A stretch of DNA of 64,000 nucleotides from JADKAV01 sp963769435. GTDB taxonomy: Bacteria > Actinomycetota > Actinomycetes > S36-B12 > UBA10799. Shown one piece after another: positions 25,399-33,119 of the stretch; position 1 is the stretch's first letter, and the number at the start of each line of letters is the position of its first letter. A program made the translations under genes and the position numbers. Under the pieces are notes generated by a model that was given only the letters and a program-made list of their open reading frames with translations, was not told the DNA's origin and did not search any database. The DNA lies in the NCBI GenBank assembly GCA_963769435.1, contig CAVYLN010000001.1, positions 496,001 through 560,000 on the forward strand, read 5' to 3'.

Positions 25399-25554
25399 TA
25401 GCAACGTGGGTGGACACCTGGCCGCGATCAAGGGCCGCTGCCCCTGGTCGCCCCTGAGTCTCCGGTCATGTCGGTGACGGCGATGCGCCACTCATCGTCG
25501 CGCTGACACTGACTGCCCTGCGGTATCGTGAGCCGATCTCCGAGAAGGAGGATC

Positions 25555-26097
25555 ATGCGCGCTCACATTGCGGCAGTCGTCGCCTTGGCCCTGGCCGCGA
25601 TGCCAACGGCAGCATTCGCCGGGACGGCCACAGTGACCGATGACGTAGGTGAGATCAACTCGGGACCGGAGATCTCCGACATCCGTTCGGCAACCGTCAC
25701 ATATGGCCGCAAACGAATCACGATCCGAATGACCCACGTGGCATGGAGCTGGTACGTGGGCCACAGCCGTGCAGCTACCGGAGGGCGGATCACCTTCCGC
25801 AAGCGCGGTAGTTTCGTCATCCTGCCGAATGCGAACGGCCGCCGCGCCCTGCTCTACCGCAAGAAGGCGTTCCTGAACTGCCCGGACGGCAAATCCTGCA
25901 CGCTGCCCTGCACCGGCTGGCGCTACGACGTCGATGCCGCAGCGCTCACGACCTCCGTCAGCGTCCCGGTTCGCTGCTTCGGGTTCGCCAGATCGCCGTC
26001 GCGCGTCAAGGTGCTACCCGTGCACGTGATGCCCGTTGAGGGTCAGCAACCCGTCGTCGACCCTCTGGACAGCACAGGCTGGATCACCCGCGGCTGA
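25555..26097 (+). CDS. Secreted 180-residue protein of unknown function
   Basis: ATG 25555 is preceded by GAAGGAGGATC. The signal peptide MRAHIAAVVALALAAMPTAA ends at AFA-G. The mature part is beta-rich with four clustered cysteines in NCPDGKSCTLPC and VRCFGF, suggesting disulfides. It begins with TVTDDVGEINSGPEISDIRS followed by TVTYGRKRITIRMTH, a pattern resembling beta-sandwich proteins, but I do not recognise the family. The gene stands alone, 160 bases beyond the antitoxin start and convergent with the next hydrolase. Confidence 0.7.
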   Translation: MRAHIAAVVALALAAMPTAAFAGTATVTDDVGEINSGPEISDIRSATVTYGRKRITIRMTHVAWSWYVGHSRAATGGRITFRKRGSFVILPNANGRRALLYRKKAFLNCPDGKSCTLPCTGWRYDVDAAALTTSVSVPVRCFGFARSPSRVKVLPVHVMPVEGQQPVVDPLDSTGWITRG

Positions 26098-26178
26098 CAC
26101 CGCGCCAGGCCCCCATCACCGGCGCAGCGTACCGGTCTGTTGATCGCGCCCACGGTCGACAACCGCATGGCGTGCAGG

Positions 26179-27618
26179 TCACAGCCACCGGCCCAACCAG
26201 TCGAAGACGTGCTCCTGCGCCACCTGCGGTCCGATCGGCTGATCGTGCAGTTGTGCTCCCTCGGCCGCGGTGAGTTCCAGGAACTCCTTCTCCGCGGCGG
26301 GAAGGTTCAGAAACCCGAAGGCCTCCTTCGACTGACGGCCGAAGAACTCGTCTCCTTCGTTGGAGGTGATCATCGTCGGAATCGAGATCTGCTTGTAGTC
26401 CTCTCGGAAGTCGAAAGGAAGCATCGCCTTGAGCGCCCCGTAGTAGTCGCTTGGCACCCTGCCCGCCCGGGCGTCGTCCTGCATCCTCGGCGAGAAGATC
26501 TCACCGCGTTTGTAGATCGTGAATCTCGACAGCGGACTCAACGACGGCCAAGCCTCCTGGAACCCCTTGTTCAACTCCTCAGCGGCCCTCGCCTGCTCGG
26601 CCGCGGGCGCTTTCTGCACTGCACGGACGGCGTCGAGATCCTTCTGATCGCCCCACAGATCGGGAAAGCTGTATGCACCCGGTTCCAGCACCACCGCATC
26701 AACGCCCGGTGTGCGAGCGGCCACCCTGGCACAGAGCATCCCACCGAAGCTGATCCCGATGACGCCAACCGATGCGACGTCATCGCGCGCGCGTACTTGC
26801 CTGACGATCGGCGTGACCACCTCGTTCCAGTCCGGCGTGAACGGGATCTTCCTCCTGAACAGCAGGGACATCTGCCCGGGCCCCTCGAAGAGCACCACGT
26901 TGTAACCGCGCTCCAGTCCTGCCCGGACCCCGAACTGCATGGTCTCGACGTTCTGGCCGTCGCTGCCCTCACTGATGATGACCGTGGGTCGTGGCCGGGC
27001 TGGACCGCCCGGGCTGAAGAAGTAGCAGGGAATGCGGTGTCCGGCACCCGTGACGGAGAATCGCTGGACATCACCATCCCAGTTGTCGATCGCAGCCTGC
27101 CAGGCTGCGTCGCAGCGATCGAAATCTGCCTCCTCCTGCGAAGGGTCGCTGCCGCCGAGCACGAAGAACAGGGCCTGCGCGTCGTACATGCTGGCCCGCA
27201 GGTATCTAGCGGTGGCCGTCTGGCGGAAACCGTCTGCGGCAGCTCTGCCAGCCAGGCCTTCGAGCCTCGCTCCTGTCTTACGGAACTCATCCACGTAGAC
27301 CGTGAAACTCTCTTGCGTGGGATTCAGCGGATTGCCGGTCCGGTCGATGATCGCCTGCGTGGTCATGAGGACCTCGCCCACCTCAGCCGTCTGGGCGGCC
27401 GCAGCGCCGAGCGCGAACAAGGCCTCGTCGTTGAACGCCGGAGCGGTGAAGGGCGCGAACGGCACGAGTGGGTTCGGATTAGCGGATCCCGATGGGGACG
27501 GTGAGGCCGCCGCGGACGAACCGTCGGTGCCGCGGGAGCAGGCAGCCAACATCCCGGCACCAACGCCCGCTGCTGCCGCCAACAGGCCCCGCCGGCTAAG
27601 CGAAGGCACCGAATCCAT
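26179..27618 (-). CDS. Tat-exported lipoprotein alpha/beta hydrolase
   Basis: A 479-residue protein. SRRGLLAAAAGVGAGMLAAC combines a twin-arginine motif with a lipobox, so it should be exported folded and lipid-anchored. After a Ser/Pro-rich linker there is a helical cap region (residues ~60-190), then PTVIISEGSDG, the nucleophile elbow GISFGGMLCA, SNEGDEFF (acid) and LHDQPIG (His region). This resembles the DUF1100/FrsA-like and 2,6-dihydropseudooxynicotine-hydrolase-like group of serine hydrolases with helical N-terminal domain. The substrate is unknown. Start ATG 27618; the frame stays open upstream but the signal fixes this start. Confidence 0.8.
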   Translation of the reverse strand: MDSVPSLSRRGLLAAAAGVGAGMLAACSRGTDGSSAAASPSPSGSANPNPLVPFAPFTAPAFNDEALFALGAAAAQTAEVGEVLMTTQAIIDRTGNPLNPTQESFTVYVDEFRKTGARLEGLAGRAAADGFRQTATARYLRASMYDAQALFFVLGGSDPSQEEADFDRCDAAWQAAIDNWDGDVQRFSVTGAGHRIPCYFFSPGGPARPRPTVIISEGSDGQNVETMQFGVRAGLERGYNVVLFEGPGQMSLLFRRKIPFTPDWNEVVTPIVRQVRARDDVASVGVIGISFGGMLCARVAARTPGVDAVVLEPGAYSFPDLWGDQKDLDAVRAVQKAPAAEQARAAEELNKGFQEAWPSLSPLSRFTIYKRGEIFSPRMQDDARAGRVPSDYYGALKAMLPFDFREDYKQISIPTMITSNEGDEFFGRQSKEAFGFLNLPAAEKEFLELTAAEGAQLHDQPIGPQVAQEHVFDWLGRWL

Positions 27619-27700
27619 GCGGCCAGGGTAGGCCCGGCTCCCGCTGCGTTGCACCGGACGATCGTTGACGGCTACGCAACTGGCCTTGGACTCCAGCGAA

Positions 27701-29497
27701 TCACGACGGGCCTGCGGGGGGCGCCAGGCACAGCACCCTCGTCCCCGGATCGGGCCGATGCCTGCGCGCGTCCCGGAGTGTGGCTTGACTGGCGATCGTG
27801 GCCCGACCATCGCCGTGCACGATGAACAGTGGTGTGGTGCCCTGCGGTATCTGCGATTCATCGGACTCGACCGGCAGCCACACGAGTTCACCCGCGCCGT
27901 TGAGCAGTTCGAGCAGTTGCGCGCGGGTCATGTGCGGGCCGAAAGCGATCCGTCGGTCGGGAGTCTGCGCTCGCCATCGGGCCTCGACACCCCTGGCCGA
28001 GTCCTTGGGCACGCTCGGAATGAGGTAGACGTTCCCGGCCCCGATGTCGGAGCCAACGATCGCCATCGCCACCAGGTCGCGCTCGCCGAGTCCGGTGCCG
28101 ATCACGCCGGTACCGACGCCGACCTCATCCAGTGCCGCAGCCAACCCCGGGTCATCCAGACCATCGCTGAAGACGCTGTACGAGAGGTCGTCGCTGCCCG
28201 AATCCTCCCGCTTGCTTCCATCGACGACGAGCACCGGAACTCCCGCCTCTGACAGTGCCGCGGCCACGGGGTGGGCAGCCTCCTGGGGCATGAACAACGC
28301 GACCCCTTTCGGTTGCCCCTGGCCAACCTTGAGCGCCCGGGCCAGGGCCGGTGAGCCGAACCCGTACACGATGCCCGCACCGATGATCACCGCGAACGTG
28401 ATGGGCACGATCTTGTCGGCCGACATCCCGTCGTTCGACAATGTGATGGCGTAGAAGGACACCGTGGATGCGGCCACGATGCCGCGGGGTGCCACCGAGG
28501 CGACGAACCAGCGCTCCCGCATGCCCAGGGCCGAGCGCCAGGTGGACGCGAAGGCGGCCAACGGCCGTGCGACCAGTACCAGCACCAGCAGCAGCAGCGC
28601 CGACGGCAGCAGCACGGACCGCAGTTGGTCCAGTTCGATGGTCGCTGCCAGCACGATGAAGAGAGTGGCGATCACCAAGGTGCCGATGCCCGCCTGGAAG
28701 CGCTGGATCCCGGCCACATACGCACGATCCTGGTTCGCCAGTACAAGTCCCATGGTGAGGGTCGCGAACAGGCCCGCTTCGGCGAACAACACGTTGGCGG
28801 TCGAGAAGGCGAGGACGGCGAACATGAAGGCGACTGGTACCTGCAGATCGTCGGGCATGAGGAAGTTCCTGACGGCGAAGATGAGCAGAAGCGCACAGGC
28901 GACGCCGATCGCAATCCCCGTCGCGGCCGTCAGCACGGTCAACACGATCGCTGTCCCAGGACGGGTGTCGGAGGTGATGGCCGTGAGGACCACGATGCCC
29001 AGCGTGGCGCCGATCGGGTCGAGCATCGCCCCCTCCCACTGAAGGATCTGCCTGGTCGCAACTTTCGGGCGGGAGGCCTGCAGAATCGGGCCGACCACCG
29101 TCGGCCCGGAGACCACCAGCACCGCACCGAGAAGCACCGCGACCCCGTGCGGCAGGTCGAAGATGAAACTGGCGGCGGTCGATCCCACGACCCAGGTGAT
29201 CAACATCCCGACCGACACCAGCAGATAGACCACACGCCGGCCTTCGACCAGTTCCTTGAACTGCAGCGAGAAGCCGGTGTCGAACAACAGAAGCCCCACC
29301 GCCAGGGTGACAGCCGGATCCAGGGTGCTGCCCAGCAGTGCCTCCGGGTCGACCAAGCCCGTCACCGGCCCAGCGAGGATCCCGGCCAGCAGCAACAGCA
29401 CGATCGAGGGGATACCCGTCTTGCGGCCGAACCATTGAGCCCCGACGCCGAACACCACGATGGTGCCCAACGCGATGGTCACCTCCGTCGCGTCCAA
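27701..29497 (-). CDS. CPA1-type cation:proton antiporter with C-terminal regulatory domain
   Basis: A 598-residue protein. The first ~400 residues contain 12-13 hydrophobic segments with LLLLAGILAGPVTG, LLLFDTGFSLQF and the ion-binding acid region WEGAMLDPIGATLGIVVL, and RWFVASVAPRGIVAAS late in the domain, as in NhaP/CPA1 exchangers. The ~190-residue cytosolic tail has Rossmann-like segments (VPVLVVDGSKRE, LVAMAIVGSDIGAGNVYLI), resembling TrkA/RCK ligand-sensing domains. The start is TTG 29497, chosen because GGAGGG stands at the right distance. It should exchange Na+ or K+ for H+. It is divergent from the RDD repeat gene with 200 bases between them. Confidence 0.87.
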   Translation of the reverse strand: MDATEVTIALGTIVVFGVGAQWFGRKTGIPSIVLLLLAGILAGPVTGLVDPEALLGSTLDPAVTLAVGLLLFDTGFSLQFKELVEGRRVVYLLVSVGMLITWVVGSTAASFIFDLPHGVAVLLGAVLVVSGPTVVGPILQASRPKVATRQILQWEGAMLDPIGATLGIVVLTAITSDTRPGTAIVLTVLTAATGIAIGVACALLLIFAVRNFLMPDDLQVPVAFMFAVLAFSTANVLFAEAGLFATLTMGLVLANQDRAYVAGIQRFQAGIGTLVIATLFIVLAATIELDQLRSVLLPSALLLLVLVLVARPLAAFASTWRSALGMRERWFVASVAPRGIVAASTVSFYAITLSNDGMSADKIVPITFAVIIGAGIVYGFGSPALARALKVGQGQPKGVALFMPQEAAHPVAAALSEAGVPVLVVDGSKREDSGSDDLSYSVFSDGLDDPGLAAALDEVGVGTGVIGTGLGERDLVAMAIVGSDIGAGNVYLIPSVPKDSARGVEARWRAQTPDRRIAFGPHMTRAQLLELLNGAGELVWLPVESDESQIPQGTTPLFIVHGDGRATIASQATLRDARRHRPDPGTRVLCLAPPAGPS

Positions 29498-29697
29498 GGT
29501 CCCTCCTCACGCCTGCACCTTCCACGCTAGCCATCTGTTGGCTGGTGAGACGGGCTCAGATCAACGCCCGGTGGCTCTGACCGGCGATCTGGACCGACTC
29601 TGCAAGTACCCCAACCGCCCCTGGAGCTCGACACGGAGCCGCGCTCCCCGTCCGCTCGATCCCGCCAAAGGGCCCCCCTAGCACGTAGCCTGCCGAC

Positions 29698-31428
29698 ATG
29701 ACGCCACCACCGGAATCCGACGGCGGGATGCGAGGAATCGTCCGCCGGGCCGCCGGTGGCGCGCGTGGTGTGGCGGACAACGCATTCGACGCCACGATCG
29801 GCCGGGTCGGACATTCGGTCGGGGAGGCAGCACTCGACGCCACCAACGCAACGGCACAACAGGTGATCGAGGACCTCGAGCCCTACCTGATCGAGGAGGC
29901 CATCCCCCGGATCGTCGAGGGCATCACGCCGTATCTCTCCGAAGAGGTGGTCCCAGAGGTCCTTGCCGGCGTCACCGATCATCTCACCACGGTGACCATT
30001 CCCGAGTTGGTCGATGGGGTTACCGGACATCTTGTGGAGGTGTCGGTGCCGGAGGTCGTCGCCGGCGTCACACCTCGTCTCGTGGACGACCTGCTGCCAC
30101 GCCTGCTGACCGACCTCCAGCCCTACCTCGAGCAGCAACTCGTGCCACGAATCGTGGACGGCCTGGCCCCTTACCTGGAGCAGTCCATCGCACCCCAACT
30201 CGTCGACGCCCTCATGCCCAAGATCCGCGACCAAGTCGCCCCCGACCTACTCGACGCCCTCATGCCCCGCATCGAAACCGACATCGCACCCCAACTCGTC
30301 GACGCCCTCATGCCCAAGATCCGCGACCAAGTCGCCCCCGACCTACTCGACGCCCTCATGCCCCGCATCCAAACCGACATCGCACCCCAACTCGTCGACG
30401 CCCTCATGCCCAAGATCCGCGACCAAGTCGCCCCCGACCTACTCGACGCCCTCATGCCCCGCATCGAAACCGACATCGCACCCCAACTCGTCGACGCCCT
30501 CATGCCCAAGATCCGCGACCAAGTCGCCCCCGACCTACTCGACGCCCTCATGCCCCGCATCGAAACCGACATCGCACCCCAACTCGTCGACGCCCTCATG
30601 CCCAAGATCAGGCGCGAGGTGGTTCCCCAGATCCTGGACGACATCGTGGACGACCCACGCATCCGCGATCTCATCCGTGAACAGAGCCAGGGCCTGTTCC
30701 TCGACGCCCTCGAAGGATTCCGCGGGACCTTGGCTGACGTGGATTCCCTGGTGGATCGTGTAGGTAGGCGCCTGTTCCGACGGCCACCTCGTCCCAGGCC
30801 CGAGACCGCGCTGCAACTGGTGCTCGCCGACGTGTCGCCGGATGCCACCAAACCCCTGCGTCTGGCGATCGACGACCTGTCGAAGCAGCGGGCGACTTGG
30901 CGGGCGCTACCCGCTCCACCCGCACCGCCCGGACGCCAATTCACCTACGCGGGCGCCGCTACCCGCCTGCTGGGCCTGGGGATCGACCTCTTCGTGGTCG
31001 GCTACCTGAACACCCTTCTGTTCTCGACGCTCGCCAGTCTCATCGACTCGCTGTTCGGCGGGGAACCACCGACGTGGATCGCACTCACCCTCGTGGTCTT
31101 GGCCGTGTCGGTCATCCCCACCTACCTGGGTGTGACCGTTTGGGCCGTCGGTCGTTCCCTGGGGATGGGCGTCGTCGGCGTCCGGGTGTGCACGCCCGAC
31201 GGACGTCGTCCCGGATTCGTCAGGGCGATGGTAAGAGCCTGGGTCGGGATGTTCGGGTTGGTCTTCTGGCTGATGACGGCGGCCATCTCATTCTTCGACT
31301 CCAAGCGACGCAGCCTGCTCGACCTGCTGATGCACACCGAGGTCCGCTACTCGGTGCCTGAGACCCAGCAACGCCGACATGTCCGTGACGCCGTCCAGGA
31401 TCAGCGCCGCGAGGCTGGACCGACCTGA
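29698..31428 (+). CDS. RDD-family membrane protein with long proline-punctuated 16-residue repeats
   Basis: A 576-residue protein in three parts. Residues ~1-55 are basic and Gly/Ala-rich. Residues ~56-335 are about 17 units of 16 residues with consensus xPxLVDxLxPxLxxxV (e.g. APQLVDALMPKIRDQV, IPRIVEGITPYLSEEV): degenerate near the start, nearly identical from ~164 to ~303. Residues ~415-545 are an RDD domain with three or four membrane segments (RLLGLGIDLFVVGYLNTLLF, WIALTLVVLAVSVIPTYLGV, GMFGLVFWLMTAAISFF) and the RSLGMGVVGVRV and KRRSLLDLLMHTEVRY motifs. RDD proteins are small membrane proteins, some linked to ion transport. The repeats should form amphipathic Pro-kinked helices, perhaps lying on the membrane; that is inference. 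Confidence 0.83.
   Translation: MTPPPESDGGMRGIVRRAAGGARGVADNAFDATIGRVGHSVGEAALDATNATAQQVIEDLEPYLIEEAIPRIVEGITPYLSEEVVPEVLAGVTDHLTTVTIPELVDGVTGHLVEVSVPEVVAGVTPRLVDDLLPRLLTDLQPYLEQQLVPRIVDGLAPYLEQSIAPQLVDALMPKIRDQVAPDLLDALMPRIETDIAPQLVDALMPKIRDQVAPDLLDALMPRIQTDIAPQLVDALMPKIRDQVAPDLLDALMPRIETDIAPQLVDALMPKIRDQVAPDLLDALMPRIETDIAPQLVDALMPKIRREVVPQILDDIVDDPRIRDLIREQSQGLFLDALEGFRGTLADVDSLVDRVGRRLFRRPPRPRPETALQLVLADVSPDATKPLRLAIDDLSKQRATWRALPAPPAPPGRQFTYAGAATRLLGLGIDLFVVGYLNTLLFSTLASLIDSLFGGEPPTWIALTLVVLAVSVIPTYLGVTVWAVGRSLGMGVVGVRVCTPDGRRPGFVRAMVRAWVGMFGLVFWLMTAAISFFDSKRRSLLDLLMHTEVRYSVPETQQRRHVRDAVQDQRREAGPT
30187..30609 (+). repeat. 96-bp coding tandem repeat, 4.4 copies
   Basis: Units begin at 30187, 30283, 30379, 30475 and (39-bp partial) 30571. 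Each starts ATCGCACCCCAACTCGTCGA and encodes 32 residues, two 16-residue half-units. The copies are nearly identical even at third codon positions (one is changed, GAA to CAA at about 30369), so they expanded recently by slippage or unequal exchange. Copy number is likely to vary between strains. Confidence 0.92.
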
Positions 31429-31449
31429 TCCACAGGGCTGACCGCCGCG

Positions 31450-32245
31450 CTACTTGACCAGGCGCCGGGCCCGCGACGAACTACCGGGAAGCCCGTTGCC
31501 CGCGAAGACCCGCACCCGGTAGGTGCCCCGGCCCAGCGCCTCGGTCCGGACCGTCTTCTTCCCCGCAACGCGATAGGTTCCGGGCACGGACTGCCAGCCC
31601 CCCGACCGCCGCTTCTGGACGCGGAAACGCCAGGCCTTGCCCGGTTCGGGCCGCGGGGTGATCCGCACGCGCAACGCCCGGCGGTTGGCCGTCCGGCGCA
31701 CCCACGCCGTAGGCTGGAGCCGGACGCGTCTGCAAGGCCTTCTCGCCGTTGCCGGAAATCGTCAAGGTGAAGTTCTTGTACTTGCTGCTGTCCGCGTTCC
31801 GTTGCACGACCAGACCCACGGTTCCATCCCGTAGCGCCCGGCTCTGATTCTCACTGAAACTCTCTTGCCAGGTCGTCGAGTCGAGCTCGCAGAGGCAGAA
31901 CGGCTCTCCGATCTGCGGATTCGTGAAGACCCCGTTCACACGCATCTGCTGAACGCAGTCCGGGTTGGACGTGACCTTCGCCGCGGTGGTGTTGAGGGCG
32001 GCCGGCAAGTCGGAACCGGCGAACTGGACCGAATCCCCGGGCTGCAGCGTCTTGGTCACGAAGCGGTTCGCGATACCGATCTGCGCATTCAGCGTGCATG
32101 CCGACGAGTTGACGACCTTGACGTTCACCGCCCTGATCGACAGGGACGCTGCCGAGTCACCAGGCGCACCGGCGGCCTGGACCTCTCCGGCAATCCCCAC
32201 GGACATGAGCATCGCGAACGCAATAGTCAAAGGTCTGTTGGTCAT
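31450..32245 (-). CDS. Secreted protein with Lys/Arg-rich C-terminal domain, one 1-base indel
   Basis: The start ATG 32245 gives a signal peptide (MTNRPLTIAFAMLMSVGIAG..VQAAG). The mature protein has a beta-rich domain with cysteines in SSACTLN, NPDCVQQM and FCLCELD, then a ~85-residue cationic domain (RALRVRITPRPEPGKAWRFR, GTYRVAGKKTVRTEALGRG, ending SSSRARRLVK). Frames change at about 31715-31720; removing one C from GGCTCCAGCC joins QTRPA to QPTAWVRR. Function is unknown. The cationic end resembles those of several other secreted proteins here and may bind the anionic cell wall. Confidence 0.7.
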
Positions 32246-32381
32246 GTGGGTAGGTCTTCTTCCATCTGGACAGGTGAATCCGACCAAGGCATGATCCCTG
32301 TCACCGTACCCCCCTTTTCGGACGTGGGGTCACAACCCGGGCGTAGTGTGGATGTCGGCCCAGACTTCGAGAGGGACAACG

Positions 32382-33119
32382 GTGAACGCGTCGAGAACGA
32401 CCGAGGCGATCGCCCGACTCACCGGGGTTGCCAAGACCTACGGGGAGGGCGAGGCCGCCGTCCACGCATTGCGTGGCATCGATCTGAGTCTCGATCCGGG
32501 CGAGGTGGTCGTTGTTCTGGGTCCCTCGGGCTCCGGCAAGACGACGCTGTTGAACATCATCGGTGGGATCGAGACGAGCACCGTCGGCGAGGTGACCATC
32601 GGCGGGACCACGCTCGCTGGCAAGGGCCCTGAGGAGCTTGCCACAATCCGTCGCGAGAACGTTTCGTTCATCTTCCAGTTCTTCAACTTGATCCAGACCC
32701 TCACGGCCGCTGAGAACGTTCAGGTGATCGCGGAACTGACCGAGCGGGTGGACCGTGGGCAGTTGTCCGACAGCGTTGCCAAGGTGCTGGCGGAAGTGGA
32801 CCTGACTGACCGGGCCGACCACTTCCCCGGCCAGATGTCCGGAGGCCAGCAGCAAAGGGTGGCGATCGCTAGGGCCCTGGTCACCGGTCCAAGGTTGCTG
32901 CTGTGCGACGAGCCCACCGGGGCGCTCGACCTGGCGACCGGGCGCACCGTGCTCGAACTGCTCCAGCGGAGCGCGAAGGTCGACCAGCGTTGTGTCGTGA
33001 TCGTCACGCACAACGAGGGGATCGCGACGATGGCGGACCGGATCCTGAGGGTCCACGAGGGCTCGATCGCCAGCGAGGTGCGGCAGAACGCCGGGTCAGC
33101 GCAGGACGTGTCGTGGTGA
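32382..33119 (+). CDS. MacB/LolD-type ABC transporter ATP-binding protein
   Basis: A 245-residue ATPase from GTG 32382 (GAGAGGGA upstream). Walker A is GPSGSGKTTLLN, the Q-loop is FIFQFFNLIQTLTAAENV, the signature is MSGGQQQRVAIARAL, Walker B is LLLCDEPTGALD and the H-loop VIVTHN. FNLIPTLTA-type Q-loops and the closely following FtsX permease mark the MacB/LolCD class (ABC3), which works by mechanotransmission, pushing substrates outside the membrane instead of carrying them across. It overlaps the permease start. Confidence 0.92.
   Translation: MNASRTTEAIARLTGVAKTYGEGEAAVHALRGIDLSLDPGEVVVVLGPSGSGKTTLLNIIGGIETSTVGEVTIGGTTLAGKGPEELATIRRENVSFIFQFFNLIQTLTAAENVQVIAELTERVDRGQLSDSVAKVLAEVDLTDRADHFPGQMSGGQQQRVAIARALVTGPRLLLCDEPTGALDLATGRTVLELLQRSAKVDQRCVVIVTHNEGIATMADRILRVHEGSIASEVRQNAGSAQDVSW

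Noticed and set aside
30187..30609. CRISPR array
   Set aside because: Units are contiguous 96-bp coding repeats without spacers, inside a protein frame.
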